Translations under genes and position numbers: made by a program
Shown: one piece after another, positions 12,546 through 24,470 of the stretch
Numbering within the stretch: position 1 is the first letter of the stretch
Layout: the number at the start of each line of letters is the position of its first letter
NCBI GenBank assembly: GCA_023333565.1
Contig: JAJKFH010000241.1
Coordinates: 434,001-498,000 of the forward strand
Direction: 5' to 3'
From: Puffinus mauretanicus
Lineage: Eukaryota > Chordata > Aves > Procellariiformes > Procellariidae
Length of the DNA: 64,000 bases
Notes under the pieces: generated by a model
The model's input: only the letters and a program-made list of their open reading frames with translations
What the model was told of the DNA's origin: nothing
The model's database searches: none

Positions 12546-13979
12546 CCCCGGCAGCCCGGTGCCGCTGGTGCCTGGTGCTTGCAGCTGCGCGGGCAGGTGC
12601 TCGCCTGTTTGCCTGCAGAGAAAACCCTCCCGCCGCAGGTGACGTGGGGGACACGGGGCCGCAGCTGGGTGGGATTTTCCTGGCCGGCCCTGAAACCCTC
12701 TGGTTTTGACTCACTGCCCCGGGACACTCCCCAGGAGCAGCCGCTGCCATTTAATCCCCTGTGCGCTTTCCGTCTCCCATTGCAGGTGAGCCTGACCCTC
12801 GTCGCAGGGCGGTTTGGCAAAACCCTGAGCCGACGATGCCAAGCCCACCTGGACCATCCCACCAGAAACAAAAGGGGAAGAGACGAGAGCATGAAACACG
12901 GATGGAAACCCTCCTGCAGCCCATGGCTGCCCTCCCCTCCCTGCACCACGCGCTCCCGAAACCTCTGCCAGTCCTCAGTCCACACGCCCGAGCTCCTCTG
13001 CCCTCACCAGTGGGGCACGGGCATCTCCAGGGCCGGTAGGATGGAGCTGGGACCCCTCAGCATCGCCGGGATGCAGGATGCGGGTCCGGGGCAGAGGGAT
13101 GCAGGATGCGGGTCCGGGGCAGAGGCTTGCTGGGGGTAGCTGCAGCGTCCCCCCCTCGAGCGCGCAGCCTGGCTGGGTGCACGCCATCCCGGCTGGGTTG
13201 GGGCTGTGCTTTGTAGCCGTGTGGCCCTTTCCCCCGGCGCATCGGCCCATGCCGGGGCTTCCCCTTGTCTCCCTGCGGCACCCAGACTGTGCTCGCCGTC
13301 CCCTGGGACCCCAGGCTGCACCCGGAGGGCAGAGATGCTGCAAACCCTGCCAGTGACCCCCTGCTTCGCCCCGCTCTGTCCCGCAGCCTGTGCCCCGCAG
13401 CACAGCACCCCTGCACCCTGGGACCCTCCTTCCCACTTACACCCCACTGTCCCTTCCCTGTCCCCCCCCCGGAGCCCCAGGCTGGGGGCACGAAGCGGGG
13501 AGCCCCAGGTACCATCTGCGGGAGCCCAGGTGGCCGCCGAGACACGCCATCTGCTCAGCCACCATCGGGGACCGCGCAGGCACTGCTGTATTTTTAGGAC
13601 ACGTTTCCTCCCTCCCACCTGCAGCCCGGAGCTGCCTTTCGGTTTTCTAACAAGTTATTTCTCTCGCTGGCGGCTGTTGGGGAGCTCGGGCCCCGGCGCG
13701 GGAAGGGCTGGCCTGGGGGTGCAGGGAGGGACTGCAAAGGGGGGGCTCCGCACGCTCCGGGGGGGTTATCCCAAGTGCCGAGCAGGGCAGGGCGATGCCT
13801 GGAGCCAGGCTGGTGCAGTGGCAGGGAGCCTGGCTGGCTGGTGCATGGTGCTGCTGCGGCAGCTGCGGTTCGAGAGGGCAGTGGCAGCCAGGGGACATTC
13901 CCATCCCCATGGTCGTCCCCATGCAAAGGGGCCAGCGGGTTGCAGGGCTGCAGCAAGGGAGGCGAGACCTGCAGCATGC

Positions 13980-14530
13980 TGGTTGTGCCAGGCTGCACCG
14001 TGCTGGCCATGGTGTGCTATACTGCAGTGGCCATGCCGTGCCAGGCTGCACCACGCTGTGTGGGGTTGCACCATGCTGTGCCGGGCCGCACCATGCTGTG
14101 CTGCAGCTACCCCCGTGTTGCACCGGCTATGCTGTGCCGGTTGCACCATACTGCACTGCGCTTCCCACGCCGTTGTGCACCACGCTGTTTTGCATCATGC
14201 CGGCCATGCCATGCTGGGCTGCATCATGCCGTCTGTGCCACGCTGGCTTGCCAGTGCAGTGCTGCACCTTGAGAGCCACGCCATGCCACGCCACATCGTG
14301 CTGGCTATGCCGTGCCATGCTGCAGGTGCTGCCTGTGCTGAGCTGCACCCTTGACAGCCATGTTGTGCTGCACCATGCTGGTTCTGCCGTGCCATGCTGC
14401 ACCACGCCGCCCGTGCCGAGGTGCACCATGACAGCCGTGCCATGCTGTGCTGCACCATGCTGGTCCTGCCATGCCGTGCTGCACCGTGCTGGTCCTGCCA
14501 TGCTGCACAGCACTGCCTGTGCCGAGCTGC
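13980..14530. repeat. Degenerate GTGCCATGCTGCACCATGCTGG repeats
   Basis: About 550 bases of loosely repeated CATGCTG, TGCACCA and GTGCC words without a fixed period. This looks like an old, decayed tandem array. Confidence 0.75.
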
Positions 14531-16300
14531 ACCGCGCCGACCCCGCGCAGTGAGGAAGTGAAGCCGGCGCGAAGGGGAAGTTGTTGGAAAGTCAGACCGG
14601 AATGGCTGATAGGGAAGGCAGAGCTGGGCTTGGTCGCAGATGGTTCCTGTTGGGGAAGGACACGGGCGCAGCTGCCCGGCCTCCCCCCACCCGCCGCATT
14701 ATCGCTGCCCGGCAGCTGTTCACCTTCCCCCTCGCCATGGGACACGGCTCTGCTGCCACCCCGGCCCCGGCCGTCACATGAACGGCCCCGGCGGCAGGGC
14801 AGGCACCGAGCGGGCAGGGCACCCCGCGCCCCACCGGTGCTCAGCATCTCTCTCCCCGGCGCGGCTCCTGCACCAACACGAGGGAGCAGGCTGGCCGCGC
14901 CGGCCCCTGTGAGGCTCGCGGGACCGGGGTGCTGACACCCGTCCCCTGGGATGCCCGGGGGACCCCCCAAGCCGGACGGCCACCCCTCTTGGGCCAGGGC
15001 GGCAGGCAGGACGGGCCAAGGTAAGGCCGAGGCAGCAGGGGAGGAAGGCGGCGGGTGGCTGTGGCCGTGCCGTGTGCCGTGCCGTGGCGCAGGTGACTTG
15101 CCCCGATGTCACACGCAGCCTCGGGCGGGCAGGTGCTCCCCGAGGGTGGCAGCGGCCGGTGCCCATCGGTGCATCCCCATGGGGACTGGCTGGCGGGAGC
15201 AGGGCGCCAGGGCATGGCCGAGCCCGCAGCACCAGCACCATGGGGCACGGTGGGCTCACCGGCACAAGGACCCGTTTGGAGCCCGCTCTGCAATTAACCT
15301 TTCCGTAATGAGTAATCGGCCACGACTGGGTTTTATTTACAGGGTTTAATTCCTCTGTTTACTGGGTGTTTGCGCTGATTCTCGGGTCAGCAGCTCGCAC
15401 GCGGCTCGGGAGCGCGTTCCCACGCTCGCTCCCTGGCAGCAGCCGGATCCTGCGTGCAGCAGGTTTGTGCCACCAGGGTCAGGATCCGACCCCGCGGGCT
15501 CTCCAGGTGCTTCTGTTCACTTGCAGCGTGGCAGCATGGAGGCTCCGCGGGGCCGGGGCATCCTGCGGCCCTGTGCCGGAACATCCCCCCGGCACTGGCA
15601 CCGCCGTGTGCAGGGCGAGGGGCACCCACAGCCCCGCCTTGGCCGAGGGGCTGCGGCAGCTCTGGGGGTCCCAGGGGGTTCCTGCTGGGCCTGTGCCTGG
15701 CACGGGCAGGAAAGCGGCTGCCGGCTGAGTCACCGGCGTTTGTCGGCCCCGAGTGAACAATACTGGCCCTCTGCCTCGCTTCCCCTCGCACGCCCCTCTC
15801 CCCACCGGCACCGCGCTCCGGCCGCAGCCCCCTGCCCCGCTGCCGGGTCCTGGCACCCACCCCGTGGGTCGGGGACACAGCGAGGACAGGCTCGAGGGCA
15901 GGGTTTGGGGTGCACCCCGGGTGCTGCACCCATCGTGCCGTGCCGGTTTGTCACGGGTGGGAGCTGTGCTGGGGTCCCTGCCCCCAGACCCGCTGCCCGC
16001 AGCAACGTTCGGTGCATCCTGGGCGAGGGGCACCCACTGATAAGGCACCGGGGACCGGGCGGGCGCAGCGCTGCCGCGGCGGCTCGGCGGGCACCCTTGA
16101 CCGGAAGGCTGCAGCGAGGGGAGCCGTGCAGATTGCTGCGGGTTGGCTGAGCTGCCGGTTAGGCTCTTGGCAGGAGAAATGTTTATTTTGTTGGCCAAAT
16201 ATCTCTGCAAACTTCCTGATTTCCTTGCGGCCGGCGAGGCAGCGATAGGGTTGGCGAGGCCGTTGCCTGTCCCGCACTCCGGCTTCGGCGCGGAGAGCTG

Positions 16301-16317
16301 TTATCTCCGATGCGCAG
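16301..16317 (-). promoter_or_regulatory. Composite E-box/GATA motif (CTG-N8-AGATAA)
   Basis: Plus strand TTATCT-N8-CAG, i.e. CTG-N8-AGATAA on the minus strand, is the spacing preferred by the TAL1-GATA1-LDB1 complex, of which CBFA2T3 is itself a member. It lies 7.4 kb upstream of the CpG-island promoter, in a locally AT-richer stretch. One match could arise by chance. Confidence 0.35.
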
Positions 16318-19300
16318 CGGGCAGGGAAGAGGTGGAGAAAGGGAAATGAAATACAACAGAGGTGGCACATTTTTTGCTCTTGATAACAAGCCCTGCTTTT
16401 AGCCTGGGAACTTGGAAACGATGCAGGTGGCCAGAGACAGCCGCAACGTCCCCCGCTGCATCTGGACCTTGTAATGAATCCCAGACCTCCCCGTCTCGAG
16501 GCTGCGGCTCCCCGTGGCACGGCACGGATCGGCGCCGACCTCCATGCGACCAGAGCCCGGTGCAGGGGCATTTTGGCCCCGGGGGGTTTCTGAGGGCTTT
16601 GCTCCCGGGCCGAGCCGCGTGCCGGAGCGAAGGCAGGCTGCCCTGCACCGCCTCCCGCTAGCTCCGATTGATTTTTGCAGGGATGCGAGGTGTTGGAAGT
16701 GCAATGCAAGCTAATTAAATTCCCATTTAAAGAGCCCTGTGCAGGCAGTTGCAGCCTGTGGGATGGGGAGGGCTGGCAAACAGCCGGGTACCCCGTGGTT
16801 TGGGGGAGGAGAAGGGGAGTGTGAACCCACTGTTAACCCCAGCGGCTAACCCCGAGGGGCAGGGGGGCGGCCGTGGAGCCATGGCGGGGCTGAGATGCTC
16901 TCGTGTCCCCAGGCCCAGGCGTTGCATGCAGGTCTCGCATCCCCAGGCAGTGTTAAGGGCCAGGCCCCGAGGCCGTGGCTCTCGCGGAGGCTCAGCACCG
17001 CCGTTCCCCTTGCCCAGCCCTGCAAAGGGGAGCAGTGCCACGGAGAGGGGAGCTGCCCGGGCGAGGGGCCGGAGGAGCCGGAGGGACCCTCTGCACTGCG
17101 GCGGGGTGCATGGCCCTCCCAGTGAGCTGTGCTCGCCGGGGCAGCCCGGGGGATTTTGCGCAGCATCTGCTGGCAAATTCCCGCTGGCCAAGGACGAGGC
17201 TGGCAGGACTTGCCGCCGGTGCTGCCGCTGGGCGCTGCTCCCATGGGGGGTGCCAGCAGCATCTCCATGCACCCCAAAGCACCAGCTCCCGGAGGCAGGG
17301 CAGCACGAGGCAGTCTCCGTTTCAAAATTAAAACAGTTTCCAGACTCCCTGTGGCAAAGAAAAGCTGGAAACTTGGCCCCCAGCAGCCCCAAAACCTTAA
17401 AGCACCCAGAGGAATGGTGCCATATCCCGAAGTCTCCCAGTGTTTAAGCCAAGCCGGTGATTTTTCCGAGCCTGCAGCACAGGGCGAGCCGGGATGATAA
17501 GGAGTAGGGGCCGATTTCCCTTTGAATGCCACGAAGCAGGAACGAATCTGTCAGCCAGGAAAACGGGATTTTTTTTTTTCTTTTAATGTTCATGGAAGTT
17601 GTGTGAAAGCCACAAAGCCCCTGGGTCGGCTTCGCGGCGACGACGGCCGAGGGGCTGCTCCTTCCAGCCCTCAGCCGAGGAAGCGAGGGGCTGGGGCGGC
17701 TCGGTGGCCCAGAGTGAGTGGCACCCAGTGAGTGGGTGCAGAGGGAAGCCAGGCGCAAACGAACCCCCTTTCTTCAGAAAGGCTGGTGAGCGGCGCTTCC
17801 TGCCGAGCAGATGTCACCGCGGCGGATGCAGCTGCGACAGGCGATAGCCGGCGGGCGGGCGAGCCGTCTTCCCCGGCCGCTGGCTCCCCACCAGCCCCTT
17901 ATCTCCCCCGCGCATTCCCCGATGAACTAACGCGCAGGGAAAGGCAGCAGCAGCCAGGGCTCCTGCTGCAAGTAAAATGCCAAGGGAAGAGCGCCGGGGG
18001 CTGCAGCCCAGCTCCCGGCGCTCGCTCCGGGATGAATTTAGGCGCTGAGATTCAGACCACCACATCCGTGCACGCAGCCAGGGCAATGGGACTGTCCACG
18101 GTCGCGCTGACCCTTCCCAGCCCAGCAGCTCCCGGCCCTGAGCGCGGCATCTCCATGGGGATGCTCTGAGCAAACGGGTCCCTGTGCAAAATGGGGACCC
18201 CCCCCATGGTGTGGGGCTTTGCATCGCTGTGGCTGCTTGCAAGCACCCGGCCCCTCGCCGTCCCCCAGCTCTGCTCGGCGCTGTGCCGGGCAGGCACCGC
18301 TGGCACAGCCACATCTAGCGAGGACCGCGGAGAGGCACCCGGGGATGCTCTACTCCCGGGAGGGAGCGGATAGAGATCGAGAAACTCAGACGGACAGACA
18401 GACTCGCTGGGGGTGACACAGGAAACCTGGGGCACGCCAGGGGCTGAGCGCCGGCACGGCTCGGTGCCTTCACCTCCAGACAAGCCTCCCGCGAGAGCCG
18501 GGCCGCGGCAGGACCCCTGGCACGGCACGCGGAGGGGCTGCGGGCGCCCACGGGTGCTACCCACGACAGGGCTCCCGGCTGCGCGGCTTGGCAGCGAGGG
18601 GATGACTCACCAGCGCGGCGAGGGGGAAGGTGTGATAAACCAACACCGTGGGCTTTTTTAAAAAGCCTGAGGCTTGCGAAGGGGGGACGCAGCCTGAATA
18701 GCAATCAGCTCTCACAGGCACGCTGGGAAGCGACGGGGCTGAGCCAGAGCCCGGGTTGCGGGAGCTGGGGAAAGCTGGGAGAAGGGGGACAACGCGGTGC
18801 CGGCGGGATGCAGGGTGAGGGGCTGAGCAAGAGCTACGGGGAGAGAGGCGGTGGGTCAGGACTGACGGTTGGGCACGCATAAGGTGTGAAAAGGGACCCC
18901 AGCACCATGGTGGCTGGAAAGCCATGAGTGGGGCACGGGGCTGGGGCTGCCCCGGTGGCAGCATGAGCCGGCGGCACCCACCGCGTTGCCCCCGGCCCGC
19001 GTGCGCAGCCCCGATAGCGGGCAGGGGTTCATGTGCGCGGGCAGATACGGGACGCGGATGGCGCGTGGTGGTGACCATTTCCTGCAAGGGTTGGTGCCAG
19101 TTGCCCCCATCTGCCCTCAGGGAGCACCTTATCTGCTGGCGTGTGCCGTGCCAGGCCCCGGCTGTGCCTCAGGGACCCCCTTTGCCGGGGGCAGGTCCTC
19201 AGCAGCTCCCGAGCCGCCCCGCTGCAGCCTCTCCCCACGCACACCCAGCAGGGATGGAGGACATCCCTCCTCCCCGCGGGTCGGCCAGCACCCGTGAGCA

Positions 19301-22081
19301 GAAGTGATGGGTGACGGTACCGACACCCTCCCGTGGGACTGAGACAGCTGTGGGGGCAGCGCTGGTGGGAGCAGGGGGGACAGGCAGCGGCGGGCGCAGG
19401 GCAGGATGCAGGGCGGCAGGAGATGCCGGCTCCTCAAAACAAAGGGAGCGCGAATTGCCATAACATGTGCAGTTAATCCCCGCGTCGGGCTGTTGCACGC
19501 TGCGCCATCAATCACGCGCCGGCGTGACCGACACCGAGTCATTACAGGAGTTTCCACCCTCTCTGCCGGGTGGGAACCCGGCGGGGCCCCATCCTGCCCC
19601 GGCTCCAGATTTGCCGGGGGACGGATTGCCAGGCCCTGGGCTGGGCTGGATCCAGGCAGCCTATCGGGCCCTGGCAGGCGCTTATCTCCCGGCCCGGCCG
19701 TTGCTTTCCCACCGCAGCCGAGCAGGGCCGCCGGCTCTGCCGCAGCAAGGCTGGTCCCATCGTCTGCCCCACTGCGCCGCATCCGCCCCATGCACCTGGG
19801 GAGCTGAGGGATGGGGGCTGCTTCCCCACCAGCACTGACCCCAGGGATGCCAGACCCCCCCTCCATCCCCATCCGTGGGACCCACGCGTGGCCATGGGGC
19901 ACATGGCAGCACCAGCCAGCAGCCACCAGCCCGGGCTGGGCAGGGAGCGGGCTGGGGGGGGGCACGAAGGGGTTAACCCGGGGAAGTTCGCTCACTCTCG
20001 GCAATGATTTAAACCAGACAGAAAGGTTCTGTCATCCATCACGCTAACAGCCAGATCATTGTGTTTTAAAGTGTCTGTAATTGCAGCAATACAGAGACTG
20101 GGAGAAAGATAAAGGCTGGGAAGATGCAAATGCGGAGGGGAAGCACCAGCCCCCTGCACCCAGCAGGGATAAACCCGGGGAGCCCTGGGGCCAGCCCTGC
20201 CCCGGCTGGGGGCTGAGCGGGGAGAGGGATGGGGACAGGAGAGCCATGGGGACAGCTGGAGGGTGGCCCAGGCGTCCTCCTGCCTGCCCCAGCTGGGCTA
20301 TGGCACAGGGCGGGTGCTGGGGCATCCCCGCTGCAGGTGCGAGCACCCACAAAACAGCACAAGCAAACAAAACCAGGGACAGGCATGGGCAGGGAAGGGT
20401 CCGGAGCAGGTGCTGGACCCAAGCTGCTTTGCTCAAAATGTTACCTTTATATCACCTTTATCTTGTGGCAGCTCCCACGTTACCCCCGGTTAGCGCTACG
20501 TGGCACTTCTCTCCCCATCTCCTCTCTGGGGGATCCAGGGGTCCCCGGGGATGGCGTGCGAGGGATGGTGAGATCCTACCCCAAGCATGCAAGGAGGCAG
20601 CCGTGGGCACGGGCACGGCCACAGCCACGGGCATGGCCACGGCCAAGGGTGCCCAGGCTTTGTCCCAGCGGCCGAGGCCACGTGCAAGCACGCTGGCAGG
20701 GAATTATTAACATTCAGACAAGGCCCGCTGAATAAAGCGAGCTAACACAAATGTTTATTTTCACAGTAGTGAATTATGACTTCAATAGACCAAAATTACA
20801 GGCTGCGTGCACGGAATAGAAACGAAGCAGACCCTGCCACCCAAACGCTGCCGGGGGGGACGCGGCGTGGCTCCCTCCTGCCCACGCTGTCCCATGCGTG
20901 CTGCCGTGCCGCTGCCTGCCTGTCCCGCCGCTGGACGGGCAGCTCTTGCCCGCGCGGAGGCCCCGGCAGGGCAGCTGTGCCTGGCTGCATCCGCCTTCGC
21001 TGCAAAGACGCTGTGGGCTCATGGCCGCGTGGCTTGGCCTCAGCTCGACCACCTTGGCTGGTGCCAGGTATTTGATAGCATCCTTCATCCACACCCCAAA
21101 TTAACCAGGAGCCGGGGAGGTTGCAGCTTTTCCGGGCAGGTCCCTGTGGGTGCCCAGGGGCAGGGTGTCGGCAGGTCGGCGGGGATGGCTTCGGTCACGG
21201 CTGGGGTCCGGCTGGGCTCGTGGCACAGCCCCAGCTGGGCATTTACAGGCGGGTTTTGCAATGTATTTGGCGGCTCGCGCTGCGTCGGGGTGGATGTGTG
21301 GGGCAGCCTGTTGGGCTGAGAGCGCGGTCACCCCCGTGGTCAGGGCCCTGCTCTCCTGGTGAGCGGCCGGAGCCCAAAGGAGCCCCGTGCTGGCACCCAG
21401 AAAGCTGGGGCTCTGCCTTGGGAGCGCTCTCGGGCTGCCTTGGTGATGGCTGGTGCTCTGCGATGCCTTGACACGTGCACCGGTGGGGGACTGCAGCGTG
21501 CACCGCGTGTCCAAATGCACATGCACGGCCGGCATTTGCATGTGCCAGCCGGTGCTGCCTATGCAAAGCCGGGGGGGTGGCAGGGCGGGCGTGCAGCTGT
21601 GCACGGGGGCGGATTTTCCTCCGCTGCCCTTGCAGGTGGGGATGTGCCAGTGGGGCCATGACACTGACCTGTGAGAGGCTCTTCAAGAAAGGTCCCGCAG
21701 GGGATGAGGGCAGCACAGGGAGGGGCAGGAACGGGGACAACCCAGTGCTTCAGGCTGGGAAGTGCAGGCAGGGCAGGCAGGCAGTGCATTCAGGGTGCAC
21801 AGCAGCAGGGTGTGGGACGCTGCCCAGACGCTGCACAGCGTGCGCACACCATGCCAGCTGGTGTAGGTACAAAAGCTGCCAAGACCTTCATGCTCCCCCA
21901 GCACAAGCAGTGCAACAGCGGGGCAAGGGCCCCCCGTGGGCCTCCCTCTGGGAACAAGGGATGCAAAACCAGAGCTGGAGGTTGGGATGGCCAAGAGTGG
22001 GGTGGAGGCGGGTGGGTCGGGGTGCTGCAGCACCATCCCACTGTGACCCCATCAGTGGGGTGACATGGGGGGGAGCTTGGC

Positions 22082-22310
22082 TGTGCAGTGGTCATTTAGT
22101 GGCTGTGCAGTGGTCACGCAGCGGCCGAGCAGCAGTTGTGCAGTGGTAGTGCAACGGCTGTGCAGTGCCCACGCGGTGACCACGCAGTGGCGGTGCATCA
22201 GTCATGCCAGGGCCACGCACTGCCTGTGCAGTGGCTGTGCAGTGGTTCTGCAGCAGCAGTGCCACCCAACACCCTGGCAGCGGTTGTGCAATGGCCGTGC
22301 AGCGGTGATC
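22082..22310. repeat. Degenerate GTGCAGTGG repeat
   Basis: Many copies of GTGCAGTGGT / GTGCAACGGC words with irregular spacing of about 15 bases. Confidence 0.75.
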
Positions 22311-23169
22311 CACCGCCCAGCCGGGCTGCCGCGGTCCCCAGCGCCCGAGCCCTGGGAAGCGGGCGAGGATGAGTAATACAACAAGCATACGGGCGGCAAA
22401 GGCTCCGCACAGCAACTTGCAGAGGGAAGGCAGCTGCCAAGCAGAGTAATTACGCAAAGAGGCAGGGCTTCGGCTCGCAGGGAAATTAGTGGGGCTTGCG
22501 TTACCCGGTGCACAAGCAAGCAACAACATCGTAGTAGGACTTGGGGGGGAGGGAAATTTTTAATGCTCCCCACAGATGGCATGGGGTGCACAGAAAGGGC
22601 ACGCTGGGGACCTGGCGTGGGCAGGCAGCGCCGCAAACGCGTGCACCGCTGCTGTGCACCGCTGTAGAGGAAGGGCCCTGCCGGCATTCCTGTGGTGCTG
22701 GCGCCACACAGCCGCCCTAGGGAGCCCTGCCGAGGCCAAGCGGGGTGGGGGGCACCCCAAGGTCAGGCTGGGGCGGGCATGCGGACCGTGAAGGGCTGTG
22801 CCCATGGGGCTTGTGGCTGCGCATGTGGCTGCTCCTATTGCAACCCTGGCCCTCGGGCCTCTGGAGAGGGAAGCAGAGCAACCACAGCTCCAGCCCTGTG
22901 CAGCCCCCCAGCCCCTTGCAAACACCCCCACCCCACTCCAGCCCTTGCAAGTCCCAGCTCCAGTCCCTCGACTGTTCTCACGGCCCCAGGCAAGCCCTGG
23001 CCCCATCCCCTTGCAGTGCCCCCAGCCCACGCAAACAACTCCCAGCCCCTTTGCAGCCCTTCAAACCATACGCAGCCCCCCCACCCATGCAGCATCCCCC
23101 AGCTTTGCAACCCTCAGTCTTCAGCACCCCCCAGCCCCTTGCGAACCCTGAACCTTTTGCAAACCGAAG

Positions 23170-23540
23170 CCCTTAAGCCCCGTGCACCCCCTGCATGGCC
23201 CCCCGGCCCCTGTGCAGTCCCCAGCCCCTGTGCACCCCCCGAAGCCCCGTGCAGCCCCCCCGGTGCCGTGTAACCCCATGTCCCCGTGCAGTCCCCCGAT
23301 GCCGTGCAGTCCTGTGACTCCGTGCAGCCCCCCGGTGCCGTGCAGCCCCCCGATGCCGTGCAGCCCCGTGTCCCCGTGCAGCCCTCCGGTGCCGTGCATC
23401 CCCCCGGTGCCGTGCAGCCCCGTGTCTCTATGCAGCCCCTCGGTGCCGTGCATCCCCCCGGTGCCGTGCAACTCCGTGTCTCTATGCAGCCCCCCCGGAG
23501 CCGTGCAGCCCCTCGGTGCCGCGCAGCCCCGTGTCCCCGT
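23170..23540. repeat. CCGTGCAGCCCC tandem repeats next to the CBFA2T3 CpG island
   Basis: GTGCCGTGCAGCCCC-type units about 15-18 bases long, some grouped in larger blocks with GTGTCTCTATGCAGCCC. They end just before the promoter CpG island. Confidence 0.85.
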
Positions 23541-23559
23541 GCATCCCGGTGCCCCCTCC

Positions 23560-24114
23560 CCCGGCCGCGCACCCCGGGGGCCCCGCTCCGGTGGCGGCGG
23601 CGGCGGCGGGGCGCCCCCTGCCGGTCGCGGTGGAGGCGCCGTCTAAGGCAGCGGCGCGGGCGGGCGGCGCTCACTCCGGGGCGGGCGGGCGGCGCGGCGG
23701 CAGCGGGCGCTGCGGGCGGCCCGGCCCGGCACGGAGCGCGGCCGCGGGCGCCCCATGGCCGCGACGCGGCGCCGGAGGATGCGCCGCCGGGCAGCGCGTA
23801 GGGGGTGAACCGGCCCCGCGGATTTACCGGCTTCTCCGCCCCCCGCCCTCCCCCGCTTCTCCGGTGCCCCCCCACCGGGGGGGGGAAGCGCCCCAACCCC
23901 CGGGCTGGCGGCCCCCGGCGGCCCCGGGCGCGGCGAGCGGCGGCGGGCAGGTGCCGGGGGCAGCCGCCGCCGCGGGGCCGCGCTCCGCCCGCGCCGGCCT
24001 TAACCCGGCCGGGGCCGCCGGCGCCGCCGCCGCCGGGGGCCGCTGCCGGCTCTGCCCGCTCCTGCCGGCCCCTGCCTTGGGACTTACCTCACGCCTCCGC
24101 CACACCTCAGGACG
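23560..24114 (+). promoter_or_regulatory. CBFA2T3: CpG island, probable CBFA2T3 promoter
   Basis: The segment is extremely rich in CpG and in GGGCGG-type GC boxes, for example CCGGGGCGGGCGGGC near 23676-23690. No TATA box is visible. It lies just upstream of the first-exon donor at 24114, with tandem repeats on both sides. The promoter assignment is inferred from composition and position. Confidence 0.6.
23690..24114 (+). other. CBFA2T3: Probable CBFA2T3 non-coding first exon
   Basis: A CpG-dense segment ends in a strong donor, CTCAGGACG followed by GTAAGTGCC, at 24114/24115. It is the best donor upstream of the first coding exon, whose acceptor is CCCCGCAG at 35349-35356. The frame that joins it to the coding exon is open back to a TAG at 23799-23801 but contains no ATG, so it would be 5' untranslated sequence and translation would start at 35383. 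The transcription start is not defined; the left boundary given is only the end of a GC-box cluster. A separate distal first exon for a long isoform was not found and may lie outside the window. Confidence 0.55.
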
Positions 24115-24119
24115 GTAAG

Positions 24120-24470
24120 TGCCGTCCGCGCCCGGGGACGGGGAGGCTCCCGGTGCCCGGGGAGGCTCCCGGAGAAGAGGGGCTGGGGCTGCTGTCTGTG
24201 CCCGGGGGATGCTCCCGGTGCGCAGGAGTCCAGGAGGCTCCCGGTGCCCGGAGGTTGCTCCCGGTGCGCAGGGGAATCGGATGCTCCCGGTGCCCGGGGA
24301 ATGCTCCCGGTGCGCAGCGGTGGGGGATGCTCCCGGTGCCCGGGGAATGCTCCCGGTGCGCAGCGGTGGGGGATGCTCCCGGTGCCCGGGGAATGCTCCC
24401 GGTGCGCAGCGGTGGGGGATGCTCCCGGTGCCCGGGGATTGCTCCCGGTGCGCAGGGGCCGAGGATGCTG
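24120..24470. repeat. 46-bp minisatellite directly after the CBFA2T3 exon 1 donor
   Basis: The core copies (GGGGATGCTCCCGGTGCCCG then GGGAATGCTCCCGGTGCGCA and GCGGTG) repeat at 46 bases from about 24280 to 24430. Half-units (CTCCCGGTGCCCGGGG) extend to within 40 bases of the splice donor. Confidence 0.92.

Larger units (their letters stand above)
1..23559. other. Region upstream of CBFA2T3, no supported gene
   Basis: GC-rich DNA with many long open frames on both strands. These frames follow the tandem arrays listed separately or lack any family resemblance, codon signature or splice context, so none is called a gene. Between arrays there are AT-rich islands at about 1-110, 3870-4290, 5020-5240, 5460-5610, 16150-16250 and 20700-20830 that stand out in composition. 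In mammals the long first introns of CBFA2T3 isoforms span this side, so part of the region may be intronic to a distal-promoter transcript. Confidence 0.6.

Noticed and set aside
23805..24113. Possible N-terminal extension of CBFA2T3 encoded in the CpG-island exon
   Set aside because: The frame joining MPDSP is open but has no ATG after the TAG at 23799; the Kozak-perfect ATG at 35383 is the better start.
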